NCBI GenBank assembly: GCA_013397845.1
Contig: VZTG01002324.1
Coordinates: 648,271 to 712,270, forward strand
Reading direction: 5' to 3'
DNA from: Melanocharis versteri
Taxonomy: Eukaryota > Chordata > Aves > Passeriformes > Melanocharitidae
DNA length: 64,000 nt
This document shows positions 1 through 11,818 of this stretch, one piece after another. Made by a program: the position numbers and the translations under genes. The notes under the pieces are model-generated. The model did not search any database. It was not told the DNA's origin and saw nothing but the letters and a program-made list of their open reading frames with translations. Position 1 is the first letter of the stretch; each line of letters starts with the position of its first letter.

Positions 1-1514
1 GTGTGCTTAAAGCTGTAAAAGCTTATTTCGTATGAAATAAATTTAGAGGATAATATATAAACCAGTTGTTTGGGTTTTTTTTCTATTCCTGCCTGAAAAT
101 ATGCAGTCAGTGTCTGACTATAGATTTTTACTCCCAATTCATAACCACAAGGGATCTTCTACTGTGAGCTAGAATAATGGCAATTTCAGTACCAGCAACA
201 ACAAAAAAAACCAGCTAGTCTGATTCCCAAGAATTTAGAGTATGATAAAAAAAGTCCCATGCTGTTCCTCTTATGGCTTACTATAGGATTACACCAGGAT
301 TTTTCTTCTTTTTATCTTCATAAAAAATCAGAGGCTTAACAGGGAAATCATGAATCAAGGATAGCTAGAAAGATAATGTCAGTGAATTAATACTTCAAGG
401 AGAGGATAACTGGTGCTGTAATCCTGAATTCCAGAGTGAATGCCTGAACACCACCTCTGTAATCTGCATGATTTAGACATGGCTGCTTTCAGATATAAGT
501 CCTGCCTCATGATAAAATTTTCATTTGGGAGAAACTGAAGTTCAATAATTTCATGTATTTTTACATGAAATAGACATAATGTGAATAGATAAAGAGCTGG
601 GCATCCAGACAGCTTTTGCTGGTTACACAGCCCAGGTAATGCTGGTAATCTTTGACTGACAAGTCTTGAATTCTTTTAAGTAAAGTGGAACAACTTCAGC
701 AAAATAAAGGCAGGATAGCTCCCTCTGTGCTATAGATCAGCACAATTAGGGTTCTCTGGACAGCTGGGATAAACGGGATTAAGAGGTCTCAGACAGAGGA
801 ATGATGCGAATCCAGCTCTCGGTGATGGTTTCAGCATTAAGATTACTGCATGAAAAGCACCTCTGCTCAGTGATGAGCTAACAGAAGGACAGTGGTTGTA
901 GTTTTGGTCTGAGAACCCCTGGTAAACTGAGATTTTTATAACATCAACTAATTTATTTCTGCTAAAAAATATAATTCTGCAAGGCCTTTCTGTAATGGTG
1001 AAAAGTCTACAGGAAGAAGAGTCTTGCAGCACTCTGCACACTCCACCACAATAGCTAAATATGTATTTTTTAAAATATACATTTAAAGCACTTTCTCATA
1101 ACTTTTGAAGATGCCTATCTGCTGTGGAAAAAAAGGAAAAATTAGATTAGGAACTGAACATTCCCTTAGGCATCTTTCTAGGAGAATAGACACATCTTGT
1201 TTAAGGTGAATGGATAATATATTTTATTTTCATGGGGGAAAGAAGAGAAGGAAAATAGATTTGTTGAGTTAAGTTTACCATTTTCTCCACAAACATAAAG
1301 ACAGGAATGAATATATTGACAAGTCTTTGGGTTTCAAGGTCTGTGAAGTTTTCATAAAGAATAGAAATTATTAGAAAATGTCCAGTAATACCTTTTTCCA
1401 TCATTCATTTTCTCTTCATTCTTCTGTGTTAAACTTTACAAAGACCATGTCTGTTTCTTCTACTGCAATAAGAGCTCCTATCAAAAAATTATTAGTTTAG
1501 CCAAAGGAAAAACA

Positions 1515-1516
<2 letters not shown>
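1..1516. other. non-coding, nothing recognised
   Basis: A+T-rich sequence with frequent stops in all frames. Two minus-strand open frames of 103 and 67 codons (730-1041 and 1201-1404) have no recognisable domain and are treated as chance. No transposon that I know is visible. Confidence 0.6.

Positions 1517-1571
<55 letters not shown>
1517..1571. repeat. poly(A) homopolymer, 55 bases
   Basis: An uninterrupted run of 55 A follows the bases aacaat and ends at tagaag. It is the longest homopolymer in the window. The flanks do not look like a processed mRNA copy: the sequence just upstream is A+T-rich and shows no coding frame, and the only AATAAA is at the edge of the tract, not 10-30 bases before it. 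It may be an expanded simple repeat or the tail of an unrecognised retroposed sequence. Confidence 0.95.
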
Positions 1572-1573
<2 letters not shown>

Positions 1574-3483
1574 GAAGAAGGGGAAATACATATAGTTCAA
1601 TAAAAAGCATAAAGATTTCCACATGCAGCTGATGCTCCCTAAATGGGCTGCAAAGGAAACTAGACAGTGAATCTTAATATGTAAGTCTAAACAGCTTTAG
1701 AAAGATTCACTAAAGGGTATGCTTGTATTGCAAATGACAGTACAGATCAAAATAATGGGATGTCTCCTGTTCCCAGAAAGAGCTGCAATGAACTGATTGG
1801 AATTTCACCTTGAGGTCACCTCTGGTCTCAGTTGTCTTCCTTAGTATGCATACTGTTCAATAAACACTGTGATGCTAGTGACAGTATCCCATCAGTATTG
1901 CAAAAGTCCCAGTGCAATCTTTAGTTCATGTCTGAAAATGTGTGCATTCAGTGACAGGGAAAAATATTTTAAAGCATACGAGATTTATATACAACCCTCT
2001 AACCTAAAAGATTTCAATAGTCTTCAGAAACCACAGGCCTCTAGCCTGTAGACTAAAAATATGACTCACCACTTGGATGGGTTGCAACAGCTCAGCAGCA
2101 TGCAAAGCTCTTACTGACAGGTTGTTCATATATGGGGATGGTAGCAATGGCTTATTTGGGTAACATATTTTTTACAAAATTTCACTAGTTTTTCACTTCA
2201 GTACTACAAAGATGAACTAAAAGTTTTCCTCTCCATGTTAAAGAAACAAGTTTATTATTTCTTCCCGTAAGAACTCCAAGTTGTTTATACAGTATTCAAT
2301 TAATTTACTTTTGAAGGATGAATGTGACAGTCAAGTTTGTTCAAATGAGGATCCGGAGTTCCAGAAAGTCTGGAGATAAGATGTAGTATTCTGCTGTATA
2401 AATGCAATTCTACTCTATTAAATTAACTTCTCTCAATATTCATACTAATGTAAGAACACTGTCAAGTATCATTCCTAAAATCTTCTCCATCCAGTTCTTT
2501 TAAGCTAGCTGTTTAGTTCTCTGATGACTCTTGGTTTTGCTCTTTTTACTGTCAGCTACAAAGATGTCACCATCTTCAGTTCTGTGAAGTAGTACCAAAA
2601 CTGTAAATGACTCAGTTTAGGATGCTGTATCCTAATTAAAAAAGCAGCTGTAAGTAATAGAGTTGTCCAATATAGATCAGCTTTTGGGTTTGCATTATTC
2701 TACTGCTATTATTGCTGCAGATAATAAGTGAATACTAAACAGTGAGATATGTGAGTGAAAAGGTCAGAAATTTTAAGTTAATGCAAGAACAGCACTATTA
2801 AATAGACATCAAGCAACAAAGCCCCCCTGAAAATAAAAGTAGTACTCTGGATCAAATGACTAAGTACCCTTTGGATATTACTATAAATTAAATTCATCAT
2901 TAGAATTAAGGTCACACTTAACTGGTTGCTACATTAGACTCATCTTTTGGTGTTCTAAGTGTGTCTTTGGCTGTTCCTCAGCTAAAACCAGAAAATAACC
3001 CAATTTCTTTATAAAGAGCATTTTAAGCAATTTCTGTCCTAGCATTTAGGTACAATGATACACAGCTTTAAAAGCACAGAATTAAACTACTTTAGTAGGA
3101 TTACCTAGTTAGCCATGAAGCTAACTTCTTTTTAAAACCTCCACCACAGAATTGCATATTAAAAGTGAAAAAGTGAAAATGCCCATACCTCTAAAGAAGA
3201 TCAGTCATCCTCTACTGATTTGCAAAATGTATGGTTTGAAACATTCAAACTCCTCCTTTGCTACAAACCGAAGCCAATTGTTATAACTAGACATGGTTCA
3301 ATGAATTACATTTAATGCTGTTGTTCAATTTTGCTGAGGCCAAATTGCCAAAACAGAGAACGTAAAATTTGTACATAACCTTAATCAGAAGCTGGTGAAA
3401 TCACTGACAAAGATAAAAAAAAAAATCTGCACGGATTGGTCTCAAATATTTAACTCATAGAAACTGTAGATGATAAATACTTC
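1572..3483. other. non-coding, nothing recognised
   Basis: A+T-rich single-copy-looking sequence. The only listed frame is 60 codons (1869-2051) and is unremarkable. No repeat family or splice-like exon was recognised. Confidence 0.55.
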
Positions 3484-3582
3484 CTAGTAGTGACCATCAT
3501 AGTATCATCATAGATCATCACAGTAACATCATAGAATCAGAAAAATTTAGGTTGGAAAACACCTTTAAGATCATTAAGTCTA
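3484..3582 (-). mobile_element. CR1 LINE 3'-terminal fragment, reverse orientation
   Basis: On the + strand this reads as the reverse complement of an avian CR1 3' end. An imperfect catcatag/atcatag short repeat (3486-3530) is followed by tcatagaatcag, then by a form of the conserved ggttggaaaacacctttaagatcat block. CR1 elements end in short octamer-like repeats of the ATTCTATG type instead of poly(A), and the repeats here are a decayed version. Only the last 100 bp or so of the element is present, as is usual for 5'-truncated CR1 copies. Divergence from the form I remember is clear, so the copy is old. Confidence 0.8.
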
Positions 3583-3585
3583 ACT

Positions 3586-3805
3586 GTAAAATGAGGCACA
3601 ATGGCAAGAGAGAATACTTTGGAAAATTTAGGCTGGATGTTTGGAAAACATTCTTTACTGGGAAAGTGATAACATTTATCCCCTAAAAAGCTGTGGAGAC
3701 CACATTGCCCCAAACAGCTGTGGGCTTCCTATCCCTGCAGTTTTCCAAGACTGAGATAAACAATGCTGCAGCTATCCCTACACCTCTGTCCTTCTCTCAA
3801 ATAGG
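3586..3805 (+). mobile_element. CR1 LINE fragment, forward orientation, degenerate
   Basis: The segment follows the order of an older CR1 3' region in sense orientation: tttaggctggatgtttgga (for the usual tttaggctggatattagga), then ttctttactgggaaagtgat, then a block like the lost 'aggctgcccaggga' part, then tccctgcagttttccaagac, ending with a match to the 'gctagacaaagccctgagcaacctg' part. It starts a few bases after the reverse CR1 fragment, so the two are separate pieces. Many substitutions and small gaps indicate an ancient copy. Confidence 0.7.
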
Positions 3806-6420
3806 ACAGGACATCCTAAGATTTCTGCTTTAGTGGACCACATCCTTCCTGTGACCCTTACATGTGTCTCTGCTTATCAAATGGCCAACTCTTTTGAATG
3901 ATATAGGATTGTAGAAGGAACTCATGTCACCAAGCAATGACTGGTTCTAGCACAAGACAGAGAAGAGAAGGCAAATAAGCAATTCAAGCTTCTGTTGCAG
4001 TGAGTGGAGGTCTAAAAGACATAGAATTTGCTTCTCTATGCCTCCTTGCCTTGTTGTTTTACAGAGATGAAGCAAAGCAACCAGCCAGCCTGCTTTCTGG
4101 ATAATGACAGGATGGCTTAGAGGAGCACTGAGAGATCTTGCCACTCTCAGAATCACACATTACTGATTGCCCAGCAGGTGATCAAGTGCATCCTCCTGAG
4201 GAACATTTACACTCTACTTGTATGTTACAGGAGTTTTCACAAATCTGAAAAGGAGTAAAATTAGTTCAAGTTCAGATGATAAACAAAAGCACTATTGACA
4301 AGCACTACTGATATGTAGTGGTGGTTGCACAGCACAGTGGCCTCTGTGATAATTAATACACCATGTTTTCTTTCCTACATTATACACTTTGAAAGCAAAT
4401 GAATGTGATTGATAAGTTTAGCATTTTTAATGGACTGTGCTGTTCAAGATAACTGAGAGTCACTGATGGGTGAGGCTGTGAAGTTATGGAGCAGTTGTAT
4501 GCTAATACATACAGCACCAAAAAATAGCTAAATCACCAACTTCGTAATGAGCCAAGGACTCTGAAGGTGAGAGTCAGACTAAATAGATAGAAAAAGCACC
4601 CCAAGAACAACCTAAATCCTTAAACTCTGTCTCTGAAATGTTCAGCATTAGGGCTCTAGGCCTCTTCTTATATGAAATGAATTTTAACGTACAGATATTT
4701 CTCTTGTTGCCAAGAAAATTGAAAACATAATGTTGCAAAATCAGTGAGGCTGAACTAAGGAAAAAAAAAAGGAGTAGAATTGATTTGTTCACTAGTTATC
4801 AGAAAACTCTCAGATGAAACATACAAATTGTAATACACAATTCTATGACACATATTATAAATTCACCTATACTCTTAATTTTGTTGCCAGCTATTCGCAT
4901 CACAGCCTTTTACATCTCAGCTTCTGACAATCCACAGAAGTGTTTTAAAAAGGGCTGGGTTGCAAACTCTATTTAAATCGTATTTTAGATTTAACCTCGG
5001 TAGTTTAGATGAAAAGGCTGACTCCCACAGCCAAAACAAAGCAGGGGAATATTTTAGCCCTTCATAGAAAGCACTAAACCATTTTACTAAAATCAATACT
5101 ATAGTATACAGTACCAAGGTTTTGGTTTTATATCCCGTCCCTCCCTCAGTCCCTTGAGAGTACTATACTGAATAGTTTACTATCTTGCTGGAGTAGAATA
5201 CTTTAATAGTAAGTAATATGTCAAAGTGATGTTTTCGAGCACGGTAATACTGGGATTTTATATCAGACCACAGGTTTCAGAATAATCAATGTATATTTAT
5301 AATGACTTAATTACAGTGATGAGATATGTCTCTGCTGCCCTTAGGAAAACTGAAAGGAAGAGGATAGTTTCAATTATCTCTACCATAACCCAGCTGAATG
5401 CAGTTTTGCAAAGTTTGCTATTAGCAAAACTCATTTTACCTCTGTGAAAGTAGCTTTTTCAATAAGAGGCTCTGGAGATATCCAATGCATTACAACAGGG
5501 ATAGGAATAGAATTTGTTGAAGGAATCATCTCAGCTGAGCGGTGACCAAGGTTTGCACTAACTGCCATGTGGCTGAAACATTCACTTGGAATATCAGAAA
5601 GAACTAGTTCGAATCTTTGTGATACGTAGCTGCTACAACAAGAACCTCATGTTCTGCTTTTAATTCATGGAAGATGTAAGCCAAAGTGATGGTAAAGGTC
5701 TAGCCTTAGACTGTAATATTGTTATCCTTTCCAAAATTCTTTATGGATGCTTTCTGAAGTTGAAAAACAAACTCACACTTGAAAAATAGTCTTGTTTGTT
5801 TCTTATTTTATTAATACGACAGCAAGAGAGACAACAAAGTTAAATTTGCTGTCATTTGCTCAGGCAATTGTAACTTTGAGATCCACAAATTTTGTATGTG
5901 ACAACCTGAAGTTTGTTAGCAAATAAAGTGTCCATAGAAGATGTTTTGTACAAATGCAGTTATCTCTCAGCTACATTAATCTACTTAGAAGCGAATGGAA
6001 GGTATGAGGGGGAAAAAAAAAAAAGGTGTATTTTAATCTTCCTGGTGGTAGTCCTCTGAGAAAGGATAAATCCCAAGATTTTTCCCTGTCCCAACTTGTA
6101 GCTTCAAGTTGCTTTCCAGTTCAGTGTTCCAAAGTTTAGCTTCTACTCAATGCAAATGAAAGGACCGTGGAAAGAATCCTTTAAGACAGAAAGTAAAAAA
6201 GAAAAGATCATGATGTTTTCCATGGACTTGAGCCATGTCTTGAGCCATAGAGTCCCCAATGAGCCTGTGTAACACAGGCAGCAGTACTGGACAGAGAGCT
6301 GTCTCCTGCACAAGGCTGTCAGCCATTCATTCCCCCCATGGATACCACTGTACTTGCGCAGACAGGAGTGTACTCAAATGTACTCAAAAACCAGTGGTGA
6401 AAATACTTCCTGCCGTGTGG
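3806..6420. other. non-coding, nothing recognised
   Basis: A+T-rich DNA with several short frames (minus 3947-4156, 4574-4792, 4917-5117), none with recognisable features. Two tiny direct duplications are visible: cttgagccat twice near 6227-6250, and tgtactcaaa twice near 6369-6388. Confidence 0.55.
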
Positions 6421-6800
6421 GTGGATTGGGTTTTGTAGCAAGGGTTTGGTAGTGGGGGAGCTGCAGGGGCGGCTTCTTTGGGAAGCTGCCAGGAGCTTCC
6501 CCCAGGTCCGATGGAGCCGGTACCAGCTGGCTCCACCTCCGGCCAAGGCTGAGCCCGCCAACAACAGCGGGAGTGCCTCCTGGATCGTGTACTTAAGGGG
6601 GAACAAAACCTTTCTGGAGGGCTGTTTCCTATGGGAGGGAGGGGTGAGGAGTCTTCTCCCTGAGGAGGAAGGAGTAGCAGAGACAAAGTGTGGTGAACTG
6701 ACCACGACCCCCATTCCCTGTCCCCCTGTGCTGCTGGGGGGAAAGAGGTAGAGAAACCAGGACTAAAGTCAAGTTCAGGAAGAAAGGAAGTCGAATATCA
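6421..6800 (+). mobile_element. avian endogenous retrovirus LTR, probably solo
   Basis: A G+C-rich block matches a widespread avian LTR as I remember it: a start near ggtttggtagtgggggagc, the block cttctttgggaagctgcc, then agcttcccccaggtccgat, then aaggctgagcccgccaaca, a degenerate TATA-like gtgtacttaagggg near 6588, and a 3' part around ccctgtgctgctgggggg. Similarity may continue weakly to about 6890 (ggtgtttcattatttatacc). No gag, pol or env remnant lies on either side, so this is probably a solo LTR left by recombination. The 131- and 101-codon frames over this block on both strands are by-products of its base composition. The subfamily, possibly class III or ERVL-like, is not certain. Confidence 0.72.
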
Positions 6801-7190
6801 TTGCCAAATTGCTAATTTTTTAAAGGCAGCATTTCTGTTTTCTAATAACGCCAGGTGTTTCATTATTTATACCAAGTTTTTATTATTTTGCCAAAACCAG
6901 AGGATATAAATACCTTAGAAAAATATCCTCACATATCTCTTCACTTCTGCCTTCCAAAGGATAGAGTCTTACATAGATTTACATTAACATAATGTTAAGG
7001 ATTTCACTAAAGCATCAACATCAATAAAATGTAGTAGTGAACTCAATGTGTAAAACAAACATTTTACCTTGATGTGCAAATGTGGCTGTCACATTACAAA
7101 ATGTGACTGTCAAAGATCTGAGGAAGAAGGAGGCCCAAAAGTAGAAGTAGACTGTCTCTGGAACTGGTCTGTAAACATCTGTATCATCAT
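6801..7190. other. non-coding, nothing recognised
   Basis: A+T-rich flank of the LTR. Apart from the possible decayed end of the LTR up to about 6890, I see no repeat or exon. Confidence 0.5.
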
Positions 7191-7195
7191 GATTT

Positions 7196-7249
7196 TTCTC
7201 TTTTTTTTTTTNCTCATGTTTTTTTTCTTTTTTTTTTTTTTTTTTTTTA
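7196..7249. repeat. T-rich low-complexity tract with one ambiguous base
   Basis: Runs of T interrupted by a few C, G and A bases, including an uninterrupted run of about 21 T near 7228-7248. Position 7212 is N, the only undetermined base in the window, so the local length and content may be assembly- or sequencing-limited. A 112-codon frame across it (7069-7407) is a chance frame made long by TTT codons. Confidence 0.9.
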
Positions 7250-7963
7250 ATATCTTATTTTCTGCCACTTATTTTACAGCCACCCTAGAGTTTGAAAGAG
7301 AACTGTGCATTTTAGCCACTCTCTTTTTCTTGTTTTCAGCTTACCAATCTTTCACTATTTCAATAAGACCACTGTGCCAAAAGGAAGGACCCAAGTGCTC
7401 CTACTAAACTGAAGAAGAAATAAACCTGGCCTGTTAGAGGGTGTTTTAGATGACTTTTGCAAGCAGTATCCAACCTGCTTTAAAGCATGTTGCCTCTTTC
7501 TTGTCCTCTTGTTCTCTTCCATTTATGTAACTGTTGTGAAAAAAGTATTTTATAAAATTGACGGAAAGAGATTTCATCCACGTGTTTAAGAATCAGTCCT
7601 CTTGGACAAACTGAAATAAGTTTAGTCTTCTTTCCCCTTTAAGCAGAAATAAAAAAAAAACCCCAGAAAATTAGTAAAAATGTTATGTAATATTGTTTTC
7701 ACTTTTTCTTTCTGATGTCTACATTGAACTCTGATCAATCACTGTTTAAATATATGAACATGTCATGCTTTAATGTTTCTCTGTACTTTGCAGTGAAGTA
7801 TTCAAGCAACAGTCCTTCCTGCTTTCATATTTGCAATAGTTTATTATCACTTCTCTGTTCAGGGTGCTGCAAGTTCTCGAAAAGGAGATGAATAGCTGTA
7901 ACACCAGTCTGAATTCTTGAAAACTCAGGTAATTCTCTAGTTTGCTGGAGACCTGTTGTGGGG
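7250..7963. other. non-coding, nothing recognised
   Basis: A+T-rich sequence between two simple repeats, with no recognisable exon or transposon. Confidence 0.55.
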
Positions 7964-7996
7964 GTTTTGTTTGTTTGTTTGTTTGTTTGTTTGTTT
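7964..7996. repeat. (TTTG)n microsatellite
   Basis: About eight uninterrupted TTTG units. Confidence 0.95.
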
Positions 7997-10900
7997 AATT
8001 TAGGAGAGAAAAAAGGGAAAAGGCTAGAACCTGAATCTAAGCTTGTCTGATACTTGATACACTTAAAGTTTCAGAAATAAGCTGGGAAAAAAATGTATGG
8101 TAGGTATACTGTCATATACAGATTTGAAATGTGTGCTTTAGGACTAAGTCTCTTTCCTCTGAGGATTTTTTCACTTCTCTATTTAGGATACAGTATGTTC
8201 TTGAAAAGAAGACAAATTTTTGGTCCAATAGTTATAGTGCTAGCCTGAAGCTTAGAAATCTCAGATAAATCCATGTTTTGCTGTAGACTTACTGTATAAC
8301 CTTGGAGAAGTAATTTTGTCTGTCTTTTACAATCCTGTGTTTTTAAAATTAAAATAATAATAATAGTATTTCTCTATCAGTGGAGTGTTGTAAGGGGGGC
8401 AGTTTCCATAGGGATGAAAACTACATCAGTGTCCTAAGTACCTTTGCAATCATAGATAAATTTTAATTAGGAAAGTCGTTTTGGTTTTATAATGAGAAGA
8501 GAGGGTGACTTATCATTGCTGAATTTATCAGCCTTGGATGGGGACAGCACAAGTCCAGCTAGCATTGTGGCACCTGAGAAATGAAAGGAGAAACAGGATT
8601 CATGGAAGGCCCAGAATGAGGCATACATATTGGCATATAATGCAAATCAGTAATGCAGTAAATACTGATGTCACACAGAGACATGGGAGCAAACAAATGC
8701 AGCTTCAATATTATGGAACTTTATTACAACGCTCTTTACTCATGTTAATGCATTTTGCATGTGGCTGAAATTATATTTCTGAGAAGAGCCACTTTTCCAT
8801 GTTCTCTAAAGATTATTCCTTTACTCAGTGTTGAATCATGCATATCCTTTCCTGAGATCATTTTAATCTTCCCTCTCAAGCTCAGCTGCATTGAAGTGTA
8901 TATACTGTATGAATCGTGCTTTGGTGCAGCAGTTACTCCATTTTGTTTAGAATGTGCTTGTGAATCTCCACAAACTAAAGTCCATTTTTAATAGAATTCA
9001 CTTTTGATACAGACCTGTCTTCTTGTGAGACAAATGTCTCCTGAGATTTCTGACATCTTTTACCTCTGGTGAACTAGACAGAGAACAGATCTTTGATTCT
9101 TGATCAAGACTGATGGGGGAGAAGAAAGAGAGAAAAAAAAAAATATTCAATGATAAAAAATTATTCTGGGGTTATTTCTCCTAATAAATATGATCAGGAG
9201 TGATGTATATGAATTCTTTGCTGTGGGAAATATAAAGATGGTACACAAGCATTTAAAGACCCCATCGAACAAAATATCCTAAAATAAATGAGAAAAAGAA
9301 GTGATTCAAGCAACATGCAGAAAGAGAAGGAGGTCTCTCATCTGCACCAAAATTTTCCCAATGATCACATTCATTTTCCTGGCACTGCAGCAAGGCTCTT
9401 TTTGTGTATATAATCATCTAAATTGCATAGAACAACACAATTTGGTTCAGCCTTCCATTCCTTCTCATGTTTTTTTGGTCAGAAATGAGAAGCATGAGAT
9501 TTAGAATATTAAATCAAATGCCAGGAATTCCTGCTCCTTAGAAAATGAGCCAAGAGGACAAAGGGAGTGAATAATATTCAAGTTATAAAAAGATACCATA
9601 AAGATTTTTACTGCTTATGTACTTTAAATTATCTCTGTTGGAAAAAATAAAGTGAAAGACAGTCTACATCCCATCAGGAAGGAATGATACAAAGAAGAAA
9701 CAGGTGTGCTCTTTTGTTTTTACCTATCTACTAATTTCTCTCTTTTGTTGATACTGACAGGTAGTGTCTAGTGAGCTGACAATTCTGAAAGAAACTGATA
9801 AAGCAAAAGAGATAACTGAATTAGAATTATGTATGTTCTTGCAAAGAAATTTTCTTTTTACTGTGCTTGTTGTGACCAGTTACCTTTCACTACTGTCCAG
9901 TCATAAAGTATTTGATAGACAAGTTTCCTTTGCAGAAATGTTTTCACAGGAGCAGAGCTGAGCATACTTGCTCAAAAAAACTTGCTGAATGGTTCACGTT
10001 GCACATCTCTTTTATCATTTTCATCTTTCACCAAAATAATTCTCAGAAAACACATTAGAGAATAAACGCTTAGTAGAAAATAGCCTCTTATTTAGAATGA
10101 AAATAGTAAGATGAGTTATCTAAAAAATACTACAAAGGTCTCACAGGAATAAACAAGTTTCCCACATGATTAACATTTCTCCTGACTAACAGTATCTCAA
10201 ACAAAAATCAACTGCAAACAAATGCACATGAAAAAGCAAAACCAATTCACAAATAATTTGTGAGCAGTCAAAAGGACCAAATTCATGGCATAAACAGATC
10301 TCTAGTAATAGCCTATATCTAATTTGGAAAGATACCAGCTGTCAGCAATTTACTGAGAATTCAGATTTTGGCATGGAAACTCTTTTCACTTCATCCATCA
10401 CAGTCTGACTTAAGAGGGTTGGAAGATAAAGGGGAAAAAAGTAAATAAATTCTGCTTGTTGCCCAAAGCAAAATTTAGTTTGCTACTCAGCTTGTTGCAG
10501 TATGCATCACTTGTAATGAACTTTTAAATTAAATCCACTTACTTTCTTGTCTTTTTTATCTGGTGAAAGAACAAAAACATGTTTATATGCCTCTGAGTTC
10601 AAGAAGTCCTAATATGAGAGGTGAAGAATGAGCCTGCCATGTGTTGTTAATTCAGAGGTTAAGGTGGCACTGACATGTGTGTCTGATCTTCATCAAGACT
10701 AAATGAAGGAACGATTAATATTCACTTGTTTATCCATAAATGAAACCAAAGAAAATTTTTTCCAAAGCCTAAAAAAAAACCAAAAGAAAGAAAGAAAAAA
10801 CCCACCAGGATTTAGTTGCCATTATGTGAAAGAATCAAAAGACATCACAGACCACAAGCAGAAAAACGTGAAACCTAAAAAACCCACATGGTTTCAGAGA

Positions 10901-11730
10901 AATCTCCACCTTCTGTAAGTAACCCACTTAGCCAGATTCATTTGACTGCTCTGGTAAGATTGGCTAAGGGAATTTTGGACAGTTTTCACAGGTAAACCTT
11001 AAAGCTGGGAAAGCGGGGGATAACCAATCTTCATGAAAAACTGCTTCCATTTGGTGGTTGCCCTGATGGTGGCACTCTTCACTCCTGTATTCACTCACTC
11101 ACACCTGCCACAGGAACAATTAATAGGATGGATTTAGCGTTCAGAAATAGGTAATCTAAAGAAAAGCTTTCCGCATTTTTTACATGCATGCTTCAAAAAA
11201 CAACTGTATAAATGTGCTATTTTTAAAAACAATGGATTTTAATAGTGAGAGAATGAAATCATGTCATTCCAATGTTCTCTCAATGTTCTCTAGTCTAAAA
11301 GTATCTCTCTTCATTTTCCCTGTGTTTTTCTCTTCCCACTGTGAATGGCTTAGAGAACTGTTTTTCCTACTCAGTGCTTTTATTTGATTTTTTCACTCTC
11401 CTTTTTATCAAGCTAAAATGTTTCTGCAATATTCATGAATTCAGCAGCAGCCCAGGAGTGGGTGTCAGGTGTTGTTTTGCTACTGTTTCTCCTGCTGGGT
11501 CCCCTGCTCAACTAGAGAGTACAATCACATTTTAGAATTCAACAGTCTTTAAGTTGGGGAGGGTTGTTGTTGGAGGGTGCTTTTTTTAATGTGGGTGGAA
11601 CATGCTAGCTGTTGTGGTGGTGTACTTTATATCTATGCCTGAAGGAAGAAGTGTTCTGAACATGGTAGGGTTTTACTGGTTCTTGCATTGCTACATTAAT
11701 ACTTTCCCATATTGGATTAAAACTACGTCT
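7997..11730. other. non-coding, nothing recognised
   Basis: A+T-rich sequence with small A-rich patches (9134-9145 and 10768-10802, the latter an AAAG/AAAC-rich run). Short plus-strand frames at 8538-8768, 8755-8991, 9301-9504 and 10703-10918 lack recognisable domains. Confidence 0.55.
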
Positions 11731-11818
11731 GATATAGATATATAGATATATATATATGTGTGTGAATATGTATCTGACATATGTGTGTGTGTGTATGTGT
11801 GTGTGTGTGTGTGTGTAT
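11731..11818. repeat. compound (AT/ATAG)n and (TG)n microsatellite
   Basis: An ATAG/AT-rich stretch at 11731-11766 is followed, after a short interruption, by a TG dinucleotide run at 11780-11818 broken by single A bases. The 105-codon frame starting at 11758 runs through this repeat and is spurious. Confidence 0.95.

Noticed and set aside
6319..6751. Overlapping 131-, 100- and 101-codon frames on both strands
   Set aside because: They coincide with the LTR, whose G+C richness removes stop codons. None resembles a viral or host protein.
7069..7407. 112-codon frame rich in Phe
   Set aside because: It runs through a poly(T) tract and an undetermined base.
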